The notes under the pieces: generated by a model
What the model saw: only the letters and a program-made list of their open reading frames with translations
Database searches by the model: none
What the model was told of the DNA's origin: nothing
From: Collinsella sp. An268
GTDB lineage: Bacteria; Actinomycetota; Coriobacteriia; Coriobacteriales; Coriobacteriaceae
Assembly (NCBI RefSeq): GCF_002159765.1
Contig: NZ_NFJH01000001.1
Location: 1-64,000, forward strand
Length of the DNA: 64,000 nt
Direction: 5' to 3'
Part shown: positions 1-13,431 of the stretch, piece by piece
Numbering within the stretch: position 1 is the stretch's first letter
Layout of the letters: each line of letters starts with the position of its first letter
Position numbers and translations under genes: made by a program

Positions 1-7
1 TGACGCG

Positions 8-33
8 GAAACGGCCCCTCCCGGGGCCGTTTC
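8..33. terminator. Perfect stem-loop at the window edge
   Basis: An 11-bp perfect stem (8-18 pairs with 23-33) with a 4-base loop. It probably ends transcription of a gene lying left of the window. There is only a weak T-run after it, so its efficiency is uncertain. Confidence 0.6.
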
Positions 34-64
34 AGTTCCAGATCGTTGTTTTCGCCCGCTGAGC

Positions 65-1567
65 TGGGCCTATGCCGGAATCTCTCCCACAGAAACCACC
101 GAAGAGCCATACTTCTTTCTCTCACGTCCGCGGCGCTTTGGTAAGACGCTGCTCATCTCTACCATGCAGGATTTCTTTGAGGGCAAGCGGGAGCTGTTCG
201 ATGGGCTTGCGGCTGGCGAGCTCGAGACGGAATGGGCTTCGAGCCCGGTTATCCGGCTGGATATGAGTATGGTGAAACCCGTCACGGTTGCAGGGTTGCG
301 TGAGCGCCTCGGTGATATCTTGAGCGCTCTCGAGGAGCGCTTCGCCGTTGGGGAACGTCGTGCGACCACGCTCGGCGGGCGGCTTTCGGCTCTTATCGAA
401 TGCGCGGCGGCGGGGTGCGAGGGGAGTGTGGTGGTCCTCGTGGACGAGTACGACGCCCCTCTGCTGAACGTCATCGACGATCCAGAAACGTTGGATGCCT
501 TTGGGGACGTTATGCCCGAGTTCTACGTTCCCCTCAAGGCGTGCGACGAGCGGCTGCGGTTCGTTTTTCTCACTGGCATCACCAAGTTCTCCCAGCTCTC
601 GATTTTCTCTGAGCTCAACAATCTGGTTAACATCTCGATGAATCCCGCGTACGCCGGCATATGCGGCATCACCGAAGATGAGCTCAACAACCAGCTTGCC
701 GATGATGTTGCGGGACTCGCTGCCACCCTAGGGGTGACTGCGAGCGATGCCTACGCCCTTCTCAAGGAGCATTACGACGGGTATCACTTCTGTGCTCAAT
801 CCCCCGACATCTACAACCCCTTCAGCTTGCTGAGCGCCTTCTTCAACGGGTCGGTCGGCTCCTTTTGGTTCGAGACGGGGACGCCGTCGTCCCTCATCAG
901 GCTTCTCGCTGCTAAAGGCTGGCAGATTGTCGACCTTGAGGAGCGCGAGGCGCTTGATACGGGCTTCGACGTTCCCACGGAGTCGATGGACACCCCTTTG
1001 TCCATGCTCTATCAGGCTGGTTATCTCACCATCAAATCGTACGACCCCGAAAGTACCGTCTATACGCTGGGGATTCCCAATCGCGAGGTGAGCCGCGGCC
1101 TCTCTGAGGGGCTGGTTCGGCTGGGCGGGCAGGGTGCGCTCGATGAGCACAGCACGTTTTTGATCGGGCTGGCTCGGAGTCTCCGTTCCGGGGACCTCGA
1201 CGGGGCGCTCGCGCGGCTTCGCGCATATCTGGCGGGCATCCCGTACCACCTTGGCAGCCGCGACGAGCGCGGGTTCCAGACCAAGTTCTACCTGATCCTC
1301 GATCTTCTGGGTATCCAGATCGAGACGGAGTTCAAGACGGCGACCGGCCGCGTGGACGCCGTGGTTCGCGCGCGGGGCAACGTGTATGTGTTCGAATTCA
1401 AGTACGTTAGGCCCGCTACCGAGGCGCTCGCCCAGATAGATCGAAAAGGGTACATGGTTCCCTTCTCTGCCGAGGAGGGGCGTCTTCTCAAAATCGGCGT
1501 GCGCTTCGATCCCGAGACCCAGACCGTGGGCGATTGGGTTATCCGCGAGGGTAGGACCGGTAACTAG
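65..1567 (+). pseudogene. 5'-truncated AAA-ATPase-like / PD-(D/E)XK nuclease-like protein
   Basis: Belongs to the family with an N-terminal AAA-ATPase-like domain (PF09820 type) and a C-terminal PDDEXK_9 nuclease-like domain, abundant in gut anaerobes and of unclear function. The first ATG in frame is at 164, but the frame is open upstream and there encodes the family hallmark SRPRRFGKT, the Walker A-like motif, at 122-148. That motif lies before any ATG, GTG or TTG in frame. The usual 30-50 residues preceding it are absent and a terminator sits at 8-33, so the 5' end looks deleted. A VLVDEYDAP Walker B-like motif is near 436-465. The C-terminus keeps the nuclease-like pattern (IETEF, RVDAVV, VFEFKYV). 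Translation from 164 would give 467 residues lacking the P-loop. A start upstream of an assembly or deletion error is the alternative. Confidence 0.7.
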
Positions 1568-1606
1568 CCCACTTGAGACTCATTGTGTTTAAGTGGTGCC
1601 ACGTTT

Positions 1607-1645
1607 GGCCCGCCCGGGCAGCGCTTGCTGTCCGGGCGGGCCCGT
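1607..1645 (+). terminator. Rho-independent-type terminator
   Basis: An 11-bp GC stem (1607-1617 with 1632-1642) with a 14-base loop, about 40 bases after the stop codon of the truncated ATPase gene. It is followed by only a short T-containing tail. Confidence 0.7.
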
Positions 1646-1816
1646 TATGTACCACTGCGGCATGTCTTCTGCGAAATCACTATGCGCGCGCCGTAATGCT
1701 ATACGCGCGATTTTATGTTCGAGCCGGCTAAGAAGCGTTACTGCATTCTTCAGTGACAATTCTCATAACATCACTTCCAATTATCACTAACGGTTCTGTG
1801 TGGATGTGAGTGATGT

Positions 1817-3282
1817 ATGAAAGACAAGTCTATCGGCGAGATCATGGACATGCTTCGCGCCCAAAGACGAGATTACGCTCAATGCGAGGTAAAGACTTGT
1901 GCTGGAGATCTTTCGAAGGATGTCTGGAAGACGGCAAGCGCCTTTGCCAACACCGACGGTGGCACACTGGTTTTTAGGTGTGAGTGAGAAAGACAGCTTT
2001 GCACTCGTGGCGGATTTTCAGATCGACAGGGTCTGCGACCGGCTTGTGCCCGGCATGGGCGATTGCGGTTCTCCCAGCGTTCTGACAAATCCTCCCGAGT
2101 GTCGTATCGATCGCGTGGCGTACGAGGGGGCACGGTGCTCGTTGTTCGCATTGAGGAGCTGCCGGCCGCACAGAAGCCCTGCTATATAACGGCTCGAGGG
2201 GCCCACGGGGCAGTTATCGGCGCATCGACGATAAAGATGTGAGGTTGTCGCCCAATGAGCTCTACGCAATCCAGTCCGCGATGCTTGTCGACCGTTCCGA
2301 TCGGGAGTCTGTTGAGGATGCGGAAGTTTCCGATCTTGACGGGGCGGTGTGCGAGGCGGCGTTTTCCCGCGCACTGCTTGTCGCGCCGCGTTCCCTGCGG
2401 GGCGCCGACGACGCTTCGGAGCGGTTGAGACGTCTGAACTTCACTGACTCACAAGGTCGAGTCATACGTGTGGGGCTGCTGGTGGCGGGAGTGTGTCCAC
2501 AGCAGTTCTTCCCCAAGCTCCACGTTGATGTCGCGGTGCATCCGGGGACCGTCAAGGGGTCGGCGGGCGCGCTGCGGTTCCGCGACCGGACCGTCTGCGA
2601 GGGGACGCTCGGCGAGATGATCGAGGACGCGGTGACGGCGATTGCAAAGAACCTACGGCGCCGGTCGGTGGTGCGAGGCATCGGCAGGATCGATGAGCTG
2701 GAGATCCCCGAGGTCGTCCTACGCGAGATTGTGACCAACGCCCTGCTCCACCGCAGCTACAACGATCGCTTCGATCGGGAGGCGGTGACTGTCGACATCT
2801 TTGACGACCGTATTGAGGTCATCAATCCCGGCGGACTCTGGGGGAAATCGCGTGCCGACCTCGCTGACGGCAGGTCGTGTTGCCGCAACGCTACCATCAT
2901 GAGGCTGATGTCTCTCGTTCCGTTGCCGAGCGCCGTGGGGTCGCCAGCCGAGGGCAATGGCACCGGCATTCCGCTCATGATAGCGGAGATGGCTGAGGGC
3001 GACCTCGAGCCGCCGGAGTTCTATCCCGCCATGGATCACTTCAAGGTAATCCTAAGGCGCCCTCAAGAAGATGGGGACGGAGGCGCGGTTGCGTCCAAGG
3101 GCGAGGCCCTCGTCGAGGCTGCGCTTCGGGAGGTTGGTCAGATGTCTGTCCGCGAGCTATCTGAGAGGTGCGGCATGTCCGTCAGCCAGACGCGCCGCCG
3201 CGTGAACAGCCTTATCGCCTGCAGGGTTGTCGAGGCCACCGCGCCCGCGACGAGCGGGAACCGTGCGTACCGACTGGTGTGA
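1817..3282 (+). pseudogene. AlbA_2 / RecG-like ATP-binding transcriptional regulator, frameshifted
   Basis: The intact family has an N-terminal AlbA_2 (Schlafen-like) DNA-binding domain, a GHKL-like HATPase_c_4 region and a C-terminal winged helix. Reading starts at ATG 1817 (MKDKSIGEIM), runs through EVKTCAGDL and FANTDGGTL, and stops at about 1985. The homologous reading GVSEKDSFALV continues in another frame (from about 1976), then VLVVRIEELP in a third (from about 2130), then GSYRRIDDKDVRLSPNELY in a fourth segment (from about 2209) to the stop at 3282. The three shifts fall in a T run (1972-1976) and two G runs (2126-2130, 2207-2210). The rest is well preserved: EVVLREIVTNALLHRSY, an NPGGLWG loop and a terminal HTH near 3130-3240. 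It is a recent pseudogene, unless the assembly has homopolymer errors. A product from the GTG at 2239 (347 aa) would lack AlbA_2. Confidence 0.75.
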
Positions 3283-3503
3283 CGAACGGCTCGGCAATGC
3301 CGTTTCTAGCATGGCGGTATCTTTCCAATCCCGGGAAGACTATCGATTGCCCGTCGCCCCGAACAGTGTCTATGCATCATGGATGCGCTAATCCCGTCAA
3401 TGACTCCTTTTTGCATGTTGGGGTGCCGGGGCACACATCTTGCACATCCATATGCTTTCTGCCACAACCAACAATTTGCTACGAATATGTGCTCGATGTT
3501 TAT

Positions 3504-3509
3504 TATAAT
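3504..3509 (+). promoter_or_regulatory. Probable -10 box for the TcmP cassette
   Basis: A perfect TATAAT in an AT-rich island (about 3470-3530), 34 bases before the start codon at 3543. No good -35 hexamer is seen at 16-18 bp; TTGCTA at 3476 is 22 bp away. Confidence 0.55.
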
Positions 3510-3542
3510 AGAACAAAAGTTCGTACATGAGGGAGGTTTACG

Positions 3543-4475
3543 ATGTGTGCGAGGCGAATGGCAAAAGAGTCGAATACATTCGGTGGTGAGTGGAGCATCA
3601 AAAAGCTGGATTGCGTAGAGAGCTATCTCCGCTCGTATCTCAAGGTGATGATGAAGAAGAATTGGGCGGAGCTGTACTACATTGATGCATTTTCGGGCAA
3701 CGGAATCCAGCGATTCGAAGGGACGTACGGCGAGGATCAATTTTCAATTGCATTTGAAGATGAGCTGATAGGGAAGTTCGTCGAGGGTTCATCGATGCGC
3801 GCGTTGAAGGTTTCGGACGAGAGTGAACGTTCTGGAGAGCGAGGGTTCAAACATTTCTGCTTTCTTGAGTTAAGCGGTGATAAGTTGAGCGAGCTTAGAA
3901 GTCGTATAGAGGACTCGTATCCTCATATGTTGGCTAGATGCAAGTTTATACAGGGCGACGTTAACGATACGCTGCCAGAGCTCGTCAGATCTATTCCCTG
4001 GAAAGAGCAACGAGGGGTTATGTTTATAGACCCATGGGCAACGCAGCTGAGCTGGAGTAGCGTTGAGTCGCTCAGGGGCGCTCGTTGCGACATCTGGATG
4101 CTCTTCCCCTTAGGGGCAATTATCCGAATGCTTCCTGGAGATCATCTACCTCCTCGCGAATTTGAGGGTGCCTTGACGCGCATTTTCGGTGACGACGGCT
4201 GGAAGGATTTATACCGTCACGAGAGGGGAGTTCAGCTGTCGCTTTTTGACGAAGAGGGTCAGCAAGTTTCCCGTCAGAGAGGGACCAAAGAGTTGATTGA
4301 TTACACTACAGACCGTTTGCGAACAGTGTCCCAATGCGTTTGCGGCCCCGCTGAACTTAGGACGTCGACAAACGCCCCGCTGTTCGCGTTATACTCGATG
4401 TTGCCAGCAGGCTCTCAAGAGGCAATTCGGCCTTTTAAAGCTATTTCAAATCACCTGCTTAAGTCAATTGCTTGA
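3543..4475 (+). CDS. tcmP: Three-Cys-motif partner protein, TcmP type
   Basis: 310 residues resembling the TcmP family (TIGR04474 type, as I recall it), which is typically encoded beside a protein with a three-cysteine motif. What is visible looks like a class I methyltransferase-type Rossmann fold: YIDAFSGNG at about 47-54 (motif I-like), FLEL at 107-110, a GDVND acidic turn at about 138-142, and FIDPWA at 161-166 (motif IV-like DP-aromatic). No target-recognition domain is evident. The start at 3543 has GGGAGG at 3531-3536, 6 bases upstream; ATG 3558 (MAKESN) is an alternative that matches the usual family N-terminus. Base composition is clearly more AT-rich than the neighbours, suggesting transfer. 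The next gene's ribosome site overlaps this stop codon, so the two are probably co-translated. The biochemical function is unknown. Confidence 0.8.
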   Translation: MCARRMAKESNTFGGEWSIKKLDCVESYLRSYLKVMMKKNWAELYYIDAFSGNGIQRFEGTYGEDQFSIAFEDELIGKFVEGSSMRALKVSDESERSGERGFKHFCFLELSGDKLSELRSRIEDSYPHMLARCKFIQGDVNDTLPELVRSIPWKEQRGVMFIDPWATQLSWSSVESLRGARCDIWMLFPLGAIIRMLPGDHLPPREFEGALTRIFGDDGWKDLYRHERGVQLSLFDEEGQQVSRQRGTKELIDYTTDRLRTVSQCVCGPAELRTSTNAPLFALYSMLPAGSQEAIRPFKAISNHLLKSIA

Positions 4476-4485
4476 GGTGGTCAAG

Positions 4486-5289
4486 ATGAAGACGATCGTG
4501 CGGAAATCCATGCTGTATAAGACGGGGGTCGAGTATGGTGACTACACGATGAACCACGTGCAGGGATGTTCGCACGGCTGCACCTACCCCTGCTACGCTA
4601 TGCTCATGGCAAAAAGGTTCGGACGCGCTTCTTCCTATGAGGACTGGTGCGAACCGCGTCTCGTCTCAAACACCTTGGAGCTGTTGGACCGCGAGATCCC
4701 CCGTCTGAAACCTAAGATTCGCACCGTGCACCTGTGCTTTACAACGGACCCGTTTATGTACGGCTATGATGAGGTGTCCGCGATGAGTGTCGAGGCAATG
4801 CGGAAGCTTAATGCGGCTCACATCCCCGTGACTGCGCTGAGCAAAGGCCTACTTCCTTTGGAACTTGCAGAGCTATCTCATGACAACTCGTACGGAATCA
4901 CCTTGATTTCGCTGGACGAGTCGTATCGTGAGAAGGCGGAGCCCGGCGCCGCGCCTTATCGGGAGCGCATCGCTGCGCTGAAGGAGCTTCATGACAAGGG
5001 GTGCAATACCTGGGTGAGTATCGAGCCGTATCCGTCTCCCAATCTTATCGAGCAAGACCTTCATGAAATCTTGGAGGAGGTCTCTTTCGCGAATCGCATC
5101 ATATTCGGCCGCACCAATTACAACAGGGTGGTTTCCTCTTACCCCAACGTTAAGGTGTGGTACGACCGGTTGGCGCATGAGGTGATTTCATTTTGCGACG
5201 CGAACGGTATTGCCTGTCACATAAAGAAGGGGACCCTGCAGCTGGTGGATGATGCTCCAAGCGCGCCAATCGCGCCGTCTGGCGAATAA
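4486..5289 (+). CDS. Radical-SAM-like three-cysteine-motif protein (TcmP partner)
   Basis: 267 residues starting at ATG 4486, preceded by GAGGTGG (4474-4480) that overlaps the tcmP stop. The N-terminal motif is C28-SHG-C32-TYP-C36-YA. It resembles the 4Fe-4S site of radical SAM enzymes of the spore photoproduct lyase-like type (CX3CX2C), but with one extra residue between the second and third cysteines (CX3CX3C). The following segments fit a TIM barrel: IRTVHLCFTTDPFMYG, ALSKG, ITLISLDE, WVSIEPYPSPNL and FGRTNYN. This matches the idea of Gp37/Gp68-like three-Cys proteins that occur with TcmP. Substrate and reaction are unknown; a nucleic acid role is only a guess. Family-level confidence is good, function low. 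Confidence 0.75.
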   Translation: MKTIVRKSMLYKTGVEYGDYTMNHVQGCSHGCTYPCYAMLMAKRFGRASSYEDWCEPRLVSNTLELLDREIPRLKPKIRTVHLCFTTDPFMYGYDEVSAMSVEAMRKLNAAHIPVTALSKGLLPLELAELSHDNSYGITLISLDESYREKAEPGAAPYRERIAALKELHDKGCNTWVSIEPYPSPNLIEQDLHEILEEVSFANRIIFGRTNYNRVVSSYPNVKVWYDRLAHEVISFCDANGIACHIKKGTLQLVDDAPSAPIAPSGE

Positions 5290-5293
5290 CCCC

Positions 5294-5323
5294 TTGACAG
5301 GGCGCGGAAGACCCTCGTACACT
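5294..5323 (+). promoter_or_regulatory. Promoter of the antiterminator-PTS operon
   Basis: A consensus -35 TTGACA (5294-5299) and -10 TACACT (5318-5323) separated by 18 bp. It is followed at 5331-5344 by a perfect 14-bp palindrome (TATTCAATTGAATA) that would lie at or just after +1 and could be an operator. Confidence 0.75.
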
Positions 5324-5349
5324 CACGGTGTATTCAATTGAATAGCAAC

Positions 5350-5380
5350 GGGATTTGTTACGGAATCGCCGGCATGACCC
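5350..5380 (+). promoter_or_regulatory. Ribonucleic antiterminator (RAT) site
   Basis: The leader contains GGGATTTGTTACGG followed by a partly complementary 3' half ending in GGCATGACCC. This closely resembles the LicT/BglG RAT hairpin, and its 3' end overlaps the 5' arm of the terminator at 5377. The two structures are mutually exclusive, as expected for antitermination by the protein encoded next. Confidence 0.75.
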
Positions 5381-5410
5381 AGGTACCACGCGAGTGGGCC
5401 TGGGTTTTTT
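5377..5410 (+). terminator. Conditional leader terminator
   Basis: The stem ACCCAGG/CCTGGGT, with an inner CCAC/GTGG pairing, is followed by six T residues (5405-5410). It lies between the promoter and the antiterminator gene and overlaps the RAT site, so it is likely the regulated attenuator of this PTS operon. Confidence 0.8.
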
Positions 5411-5453
5411 CGTAACGGTCCGCAGGAGAGGACAGATTGAAAGGAGGTGCGAC

Positions 5454-8906
<3,453 letters not shown>

Positions 8907-8961
8907 CGCTTACGGGCCCCGTTGGGTACCCCGTCCGCTAATATAGCCAGAAAAAGAGAAT

Positions 8962-8995
8962 GGGGGCGATGCCGCGTCGACGTGGCATCGCCCCC
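8962..8995. terminator. Bidirectional terminator between convergent units
   Basis: A perfect 12-bp stem (8962-8973 with 8984-8995) lies between the PTS operon and the convergent AraC gene. Read on the minus strand it is followed by CATTCTCTTTTT, so it serves that direction best. Confidence 0.8.
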
Positions 8996-9065
8996 AAGTC
9001 GTACAGGAAGTGCTTCTCGGACCGTCAAGCAACCAGTTTTGCCATGAGGCCGCGGTGGGTTTTCA

Positions 9066-10097
9066 TCAAACCGCGTTCGCCCGCGCATGTCTGCTCGCTT
9101 GTGAACCTGCGAGCGCTTTGCGGTAGGCACGCGGGGTCATCTGGTAGAACAGTTCGAATTTCCGGTAGAAGAAGCTCATGTTGGTGATGCCTACCTTGTG
9201 TGCAATCGCCTCGATGGAGCGCTCGGTGTTGAGCAGAAGCCAGGCGGCCTCGGACATCTGCTGGCCCAGCCTGATTTGCGAGAACGTTTCGCCCGTCTTG
9301 GCTTTGAGCAGATTGCCGAGGTAGTTGGTGCTGTAGCCAAACTCGCGTGCCACCGATCCCAGCGTACATGTTTTGTAGTTGTGCTCGATGTGGTCGAGGA
9401 TGCGCGCTGTCTTGTCGTCGATGTTGGAGACCGGGTCCTGCAGCTGCGCTTGGTAGTAGAGCGCGCGGATGAGCTCCATGAACACGAGCGTGGCATAGCT
9501 GCGCAACATGTCCTCGGTGTACACGTCGGGGAAGAGGTACTCATGGGCGAGAAGCCGGATGAGGTCGGGTAGGTTGCCGGTGTGCTCGTGGGTAACGATG
9601 ATGGCGTGGTCGCGCTGGCGCCGATGGCTGATGCTCTCGAAGAGAAACGTGGTGAGGATGCCGCCGCCGGGAAGGCTCGCGAGAAATACGGAGTCGAAGA
9701 ACTCCTGTAGAAACGTGATGGCGATGACGATGTCGCCCTCGCCCTTCTTCGAAGGGACGCTCCGCACCGCCTCGGTATCGAAGAGGACGGCATCGCCCTG
9801 GGTGAGCTCGAACTGCCTGCCGTCGACTACGTAGCGACATGAGCCGCTGTAGAGGTAGTTCAGCTCCATCGCCGTGTTGACATGGGGCGGGATGGTGGTA
9901 AAGCGCGTTTCCTTGATGAGGCCGATGGCGCTGCGCCGTACGGTGTTGCGCCAGTCGAAGACAAGGACGTCCTCGCCGTCGATGGTGACGCGCGGAGTGC
10001 GGTCGTACACGGGGCTCGGCTCGCCGGGATGCGCGAGGTGCCAAGCCTCACTGGCGGTATGGGCGCGGAGCCTGCGATCGAGTACGTCGTCTAGCAT
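9066..10097 (-). CDS. AraC/XylS-family transcriptional regulator
   Basis: 343 residues. The N-terminal part (about 20-180) is a cupin-like sensing domain (VLVFDWRNT, YLYSGSCRYVVDGRQFELTQGD). The C-terminal 235-335 is the double HTH of AraC proteins (SVAREFGYSTNYLGNLLKAKTG; IEAIAHKVGITNMSFFYRKF, then FYQMTPRAYR). It is divergent from the 6-phospho-beta-glycosidase/EIIBC unit starting at 10281, with 183 bp between them that is AT-rich and contains imperfect inverted repeats. It therefore likely controls that unit in response to its sugar. No signal peptide or membrane segment is seen; it acts in the cytosol. Confidence 0.92.
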   Translation of the reverse strand: MLDDVLDRRLRAHTASEAWHLAHPGEPSPVYDRTPRVTIDGEDVLVFDWRNTVRRSAIGLIKETRFTTIPPHVNTAMELNYLYSGSCRYVVDGRQFELTQGDAVLFDTEAVRSVPSKKGEGDIVIAITFLQEFFDSVFLASLPGGGILTTFLFESISHRRQRDHAIIVTHEHTGNLPDLIRLLAHEYLFPDVYTEDMLRSYATLVFMELIRALYYQAQLQDPVSNIDDKTARILDHIEHNYKTCTLGSVAREFGYSTNYLGNLLKAKTGETFSQIRLGQQMSEAAWLLLNTERSIEAIAHKVGITNMSFFYRKFELFYQMTPRAYRKALAGSQASRHARANAV

Positions 10098-10154
10098 GGC
10101 CGCTGCCCCCCTCGCCCTCCGTCATTGTGCATGGAACCTGTAAATATGTCATAG

Positions 10155-11747
<1,593 letters not shown>

Positions 11748-11797
11748 CCGCTCTCGTGCGACTGATGACGCAAGCTCTCTCATGAAAGGGGCAAGAC

Positions 11798-13141
11798 ATG
11801 AAAACCAACAAGCAGCTCGCCCAGGACATCTTGAAGGAGTTGGGTGGGGCGGAAAATGTCTCCCACGCGACGCATTGCATAACGCGCCTGCGCGTGAACC
11901 TCGTCGATGACAGCAAGGCGGATCTCGACGCGCTCAAAGTCATGGACGGCGCTATGGGCGCGCAGGTCAAAGACGGTCAGTGGCAGATCATTATCGGACC
12001 CAAGGTGAGCGACGTCTTTATGGAGTTCGAGCCGCTTCTGGGCGGCGGTAAGACGGGCGATGGCGGCGCTGGCACCAAGTTCAACTTCATGGACACCATC
12101 ACCGGCATCTTCTCGCCCATTATTCCCGCGCTGGTGGCAGGTGGTATCGTCAAGGGCGTACTTGCCATCGTGGCCGGTTTTGGCGTTGACACGAGCGCTG
12201 GCGATTGGGCGCTCTTCAACATGATCTCCGATATCCCGTTCTACTTCCTGCCGTTCCTGCTTGCGGTCTCCTCGGCGCGCAAGTTCCGCGTAAACGAGTT
12301 TCTGGCGGTATGCGTCGCCGGCTCACTGCTCTATCCGACGTTTACCGCCGCCGTCGAGTCGGGCGAGATCGCTTTTACACTCTTCGGTATCGCTGTTCCG
12401 CAGTTCAGTTACTCCAGTTCGGTCTTTCCGGTCATCTTTGGAGTGGCGGGCCTCTCGCTTGTGTACCATGCCATCGATCGCTTCGTGCCCGACCTCTTCA
12501 AGCTCGTGGTCGTGCCCGCGCTTTCGCTCATGATCGTCATCCCGCTCAACCTCATGCTGCTGGCACCCATCGGGGCCTGGTGCGGCATCGGCCTTGCGAA
12601 CGGCATCGTGTGGCTCTTCTCCACGCTCGGCCCCGTCGCCGGCTTCCTGCTTGGGTTCTTCATGCCGTTGATCGTGCTCTTCGGCATGCACCAGTCCACT
12701 TCGCCCATCCAAATCGCCAACATCGCCCAGATGGGCTACGACTATCTGCTGCCCGTCTCGTTCTGCCATAACCTGGCCGAGAGCGGCGCGTCCTTTGGGG
12801 CATCGCTGCGCATGAAGGATCCGGCTATGCGTTCTGCGGGCATCACCTGCGCGTTTTCCGCGTTCATGGGTATCTCCGAGCCGGCGCTCTTCACCGTTCA
12901 GGTACCCAACAAGACGCCGCTTATCGGCGCGATGGTGGGCTGCGGCGTCGGCGGTGCGCTCGCGCAGATTCTGGGCGTCAAGTGCTTTGGCTTCGTCATG
13001 CCCGGTATCACTTCGCTGCCCGTGTACATGGATCCCTCGGGTGCTATGTGGAACATCATCGCCATCCTCATCTGCCTGGTGGCATCGTTTGCCATCTCCG
13101 CGGGCGTGGCGTTTGCGTTCACTAAGCCCATAGAGCCGTAA
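11798..13141 (+). CDS. PTS beta-glucoside-type transporter EIIBC
   Basis: 447 residues: IIB (1-90) with the phosphocysteine C27 in HATHCITRLRV, then a IIC membrane domain (about 100-445) with roughly ten hydrophobic segments and motifs such as FGMHQS, MGISEPALF and GFVMPGI. No IIA domain is attached, so phosphate must come from a IIA encoded elsewhere. The start has AAAGGGGC at about 11784. It follows the phospho-beta-glycosidase gene in the same direction, so import/phosphorylation and hydrolysis are probably coupled. An N-terminal relationship with the EIIBC at 6307 is plain, but the two are clearly diverged, not a recent duplication. Confidence 0.92.
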   Translation: MKTNKQLAQDILKELGGAENVSHATHCITRLRVNLVDDSKADLDALKVMDGAMGAQVKDGQWQIIIGPKVSDVFMEFEPLLGGGKTGDGGAGTKFNFMDTITGIFSPIIPALVAGGIVKGVLAIVAGFGVDTSAGDWALFNMISDIPFYFLPFLLAVSSARKFRVNEFLAVCVAGSLLYPTFTAAVESGEIAFTLFGIAVPQFSYSSSVFPVIFGVAGLSLVYHAIDRFVPDLFKLVVVPALSLMIVIPLNLMLLAPIGAWCGIGLANGIVWLFSTLGPVAGFLLGFFMPLIVLFGMHQSTSPIQIANIAQMGYDYLLPVSFCHNLAESGASFGASLRMKDPAMRSAGITCAFSAFMGISEPALFTVQVPNKTPLIGAMVGCGVGGALAQILGVKCFGFVMPGITSLPVYMDPSGAMWNIIAILICLVASFAISAGVAFAFTKPIEP

Positions 13142-13205
13142 GGGGGTCGCGGTAGGGACGGCTTCGTCCATAGTGCGCAGTCTCCGGTACACAGAAAGCG
13201 CGTAT

Positions 13206-13240
13206 GGCCGCATCGGTGTAATGCCGGTGCGGCCTGTTGT
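13206..13240 (+). terminator. Terminator after the EIIBC gene
   Basis: An 11-bp stem with one G-T wobble (13206-13216 with 13224-13234), a 7-base loop and a short TGTTGT tail. Confidence 0.65.
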
Positions 13241-13335
13241 GCATCGCCTCGAGCAGGAAGCCCCTCGGCCGGGGAGGGGGTTAAACGAGCATGTGAACGC
13301 TTGTATTCACTTGTGTCAGGATTGTTTTGGCAATA

Positions 13336-13365
13336 TTGACAGGGGGTAGCCAAAAGCTCTACAGT
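13336..13365 (+). promoter_or_regulatory. Promoter of the surface-protein gene
   Basis: Perfect -35 TTGACA (13336-13341) and -10 TACAGT (13360-13365) with an 18-bp spacer, 66 bases before the start codon at 13432. A small inverted repeat GTGAA...TTCAC lies upstream near 13293-13310. Confidence 0.75.
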
Positions 13366-13431
13366 TACGAGAAGTTGGGTGGGGGCACCTGTAACTATTC
13401 TGGCTCCCGACCATAGAGAAGGGATGCTCTC

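Noticed and set aside
3168-3530. Frame in the gap before tcmP
   Set aside because: It overlaps the end of the AlbA_2-like pseudogene in another frame, has no ribosome site or recognisable motif, and runs into the tcmP promoter region.
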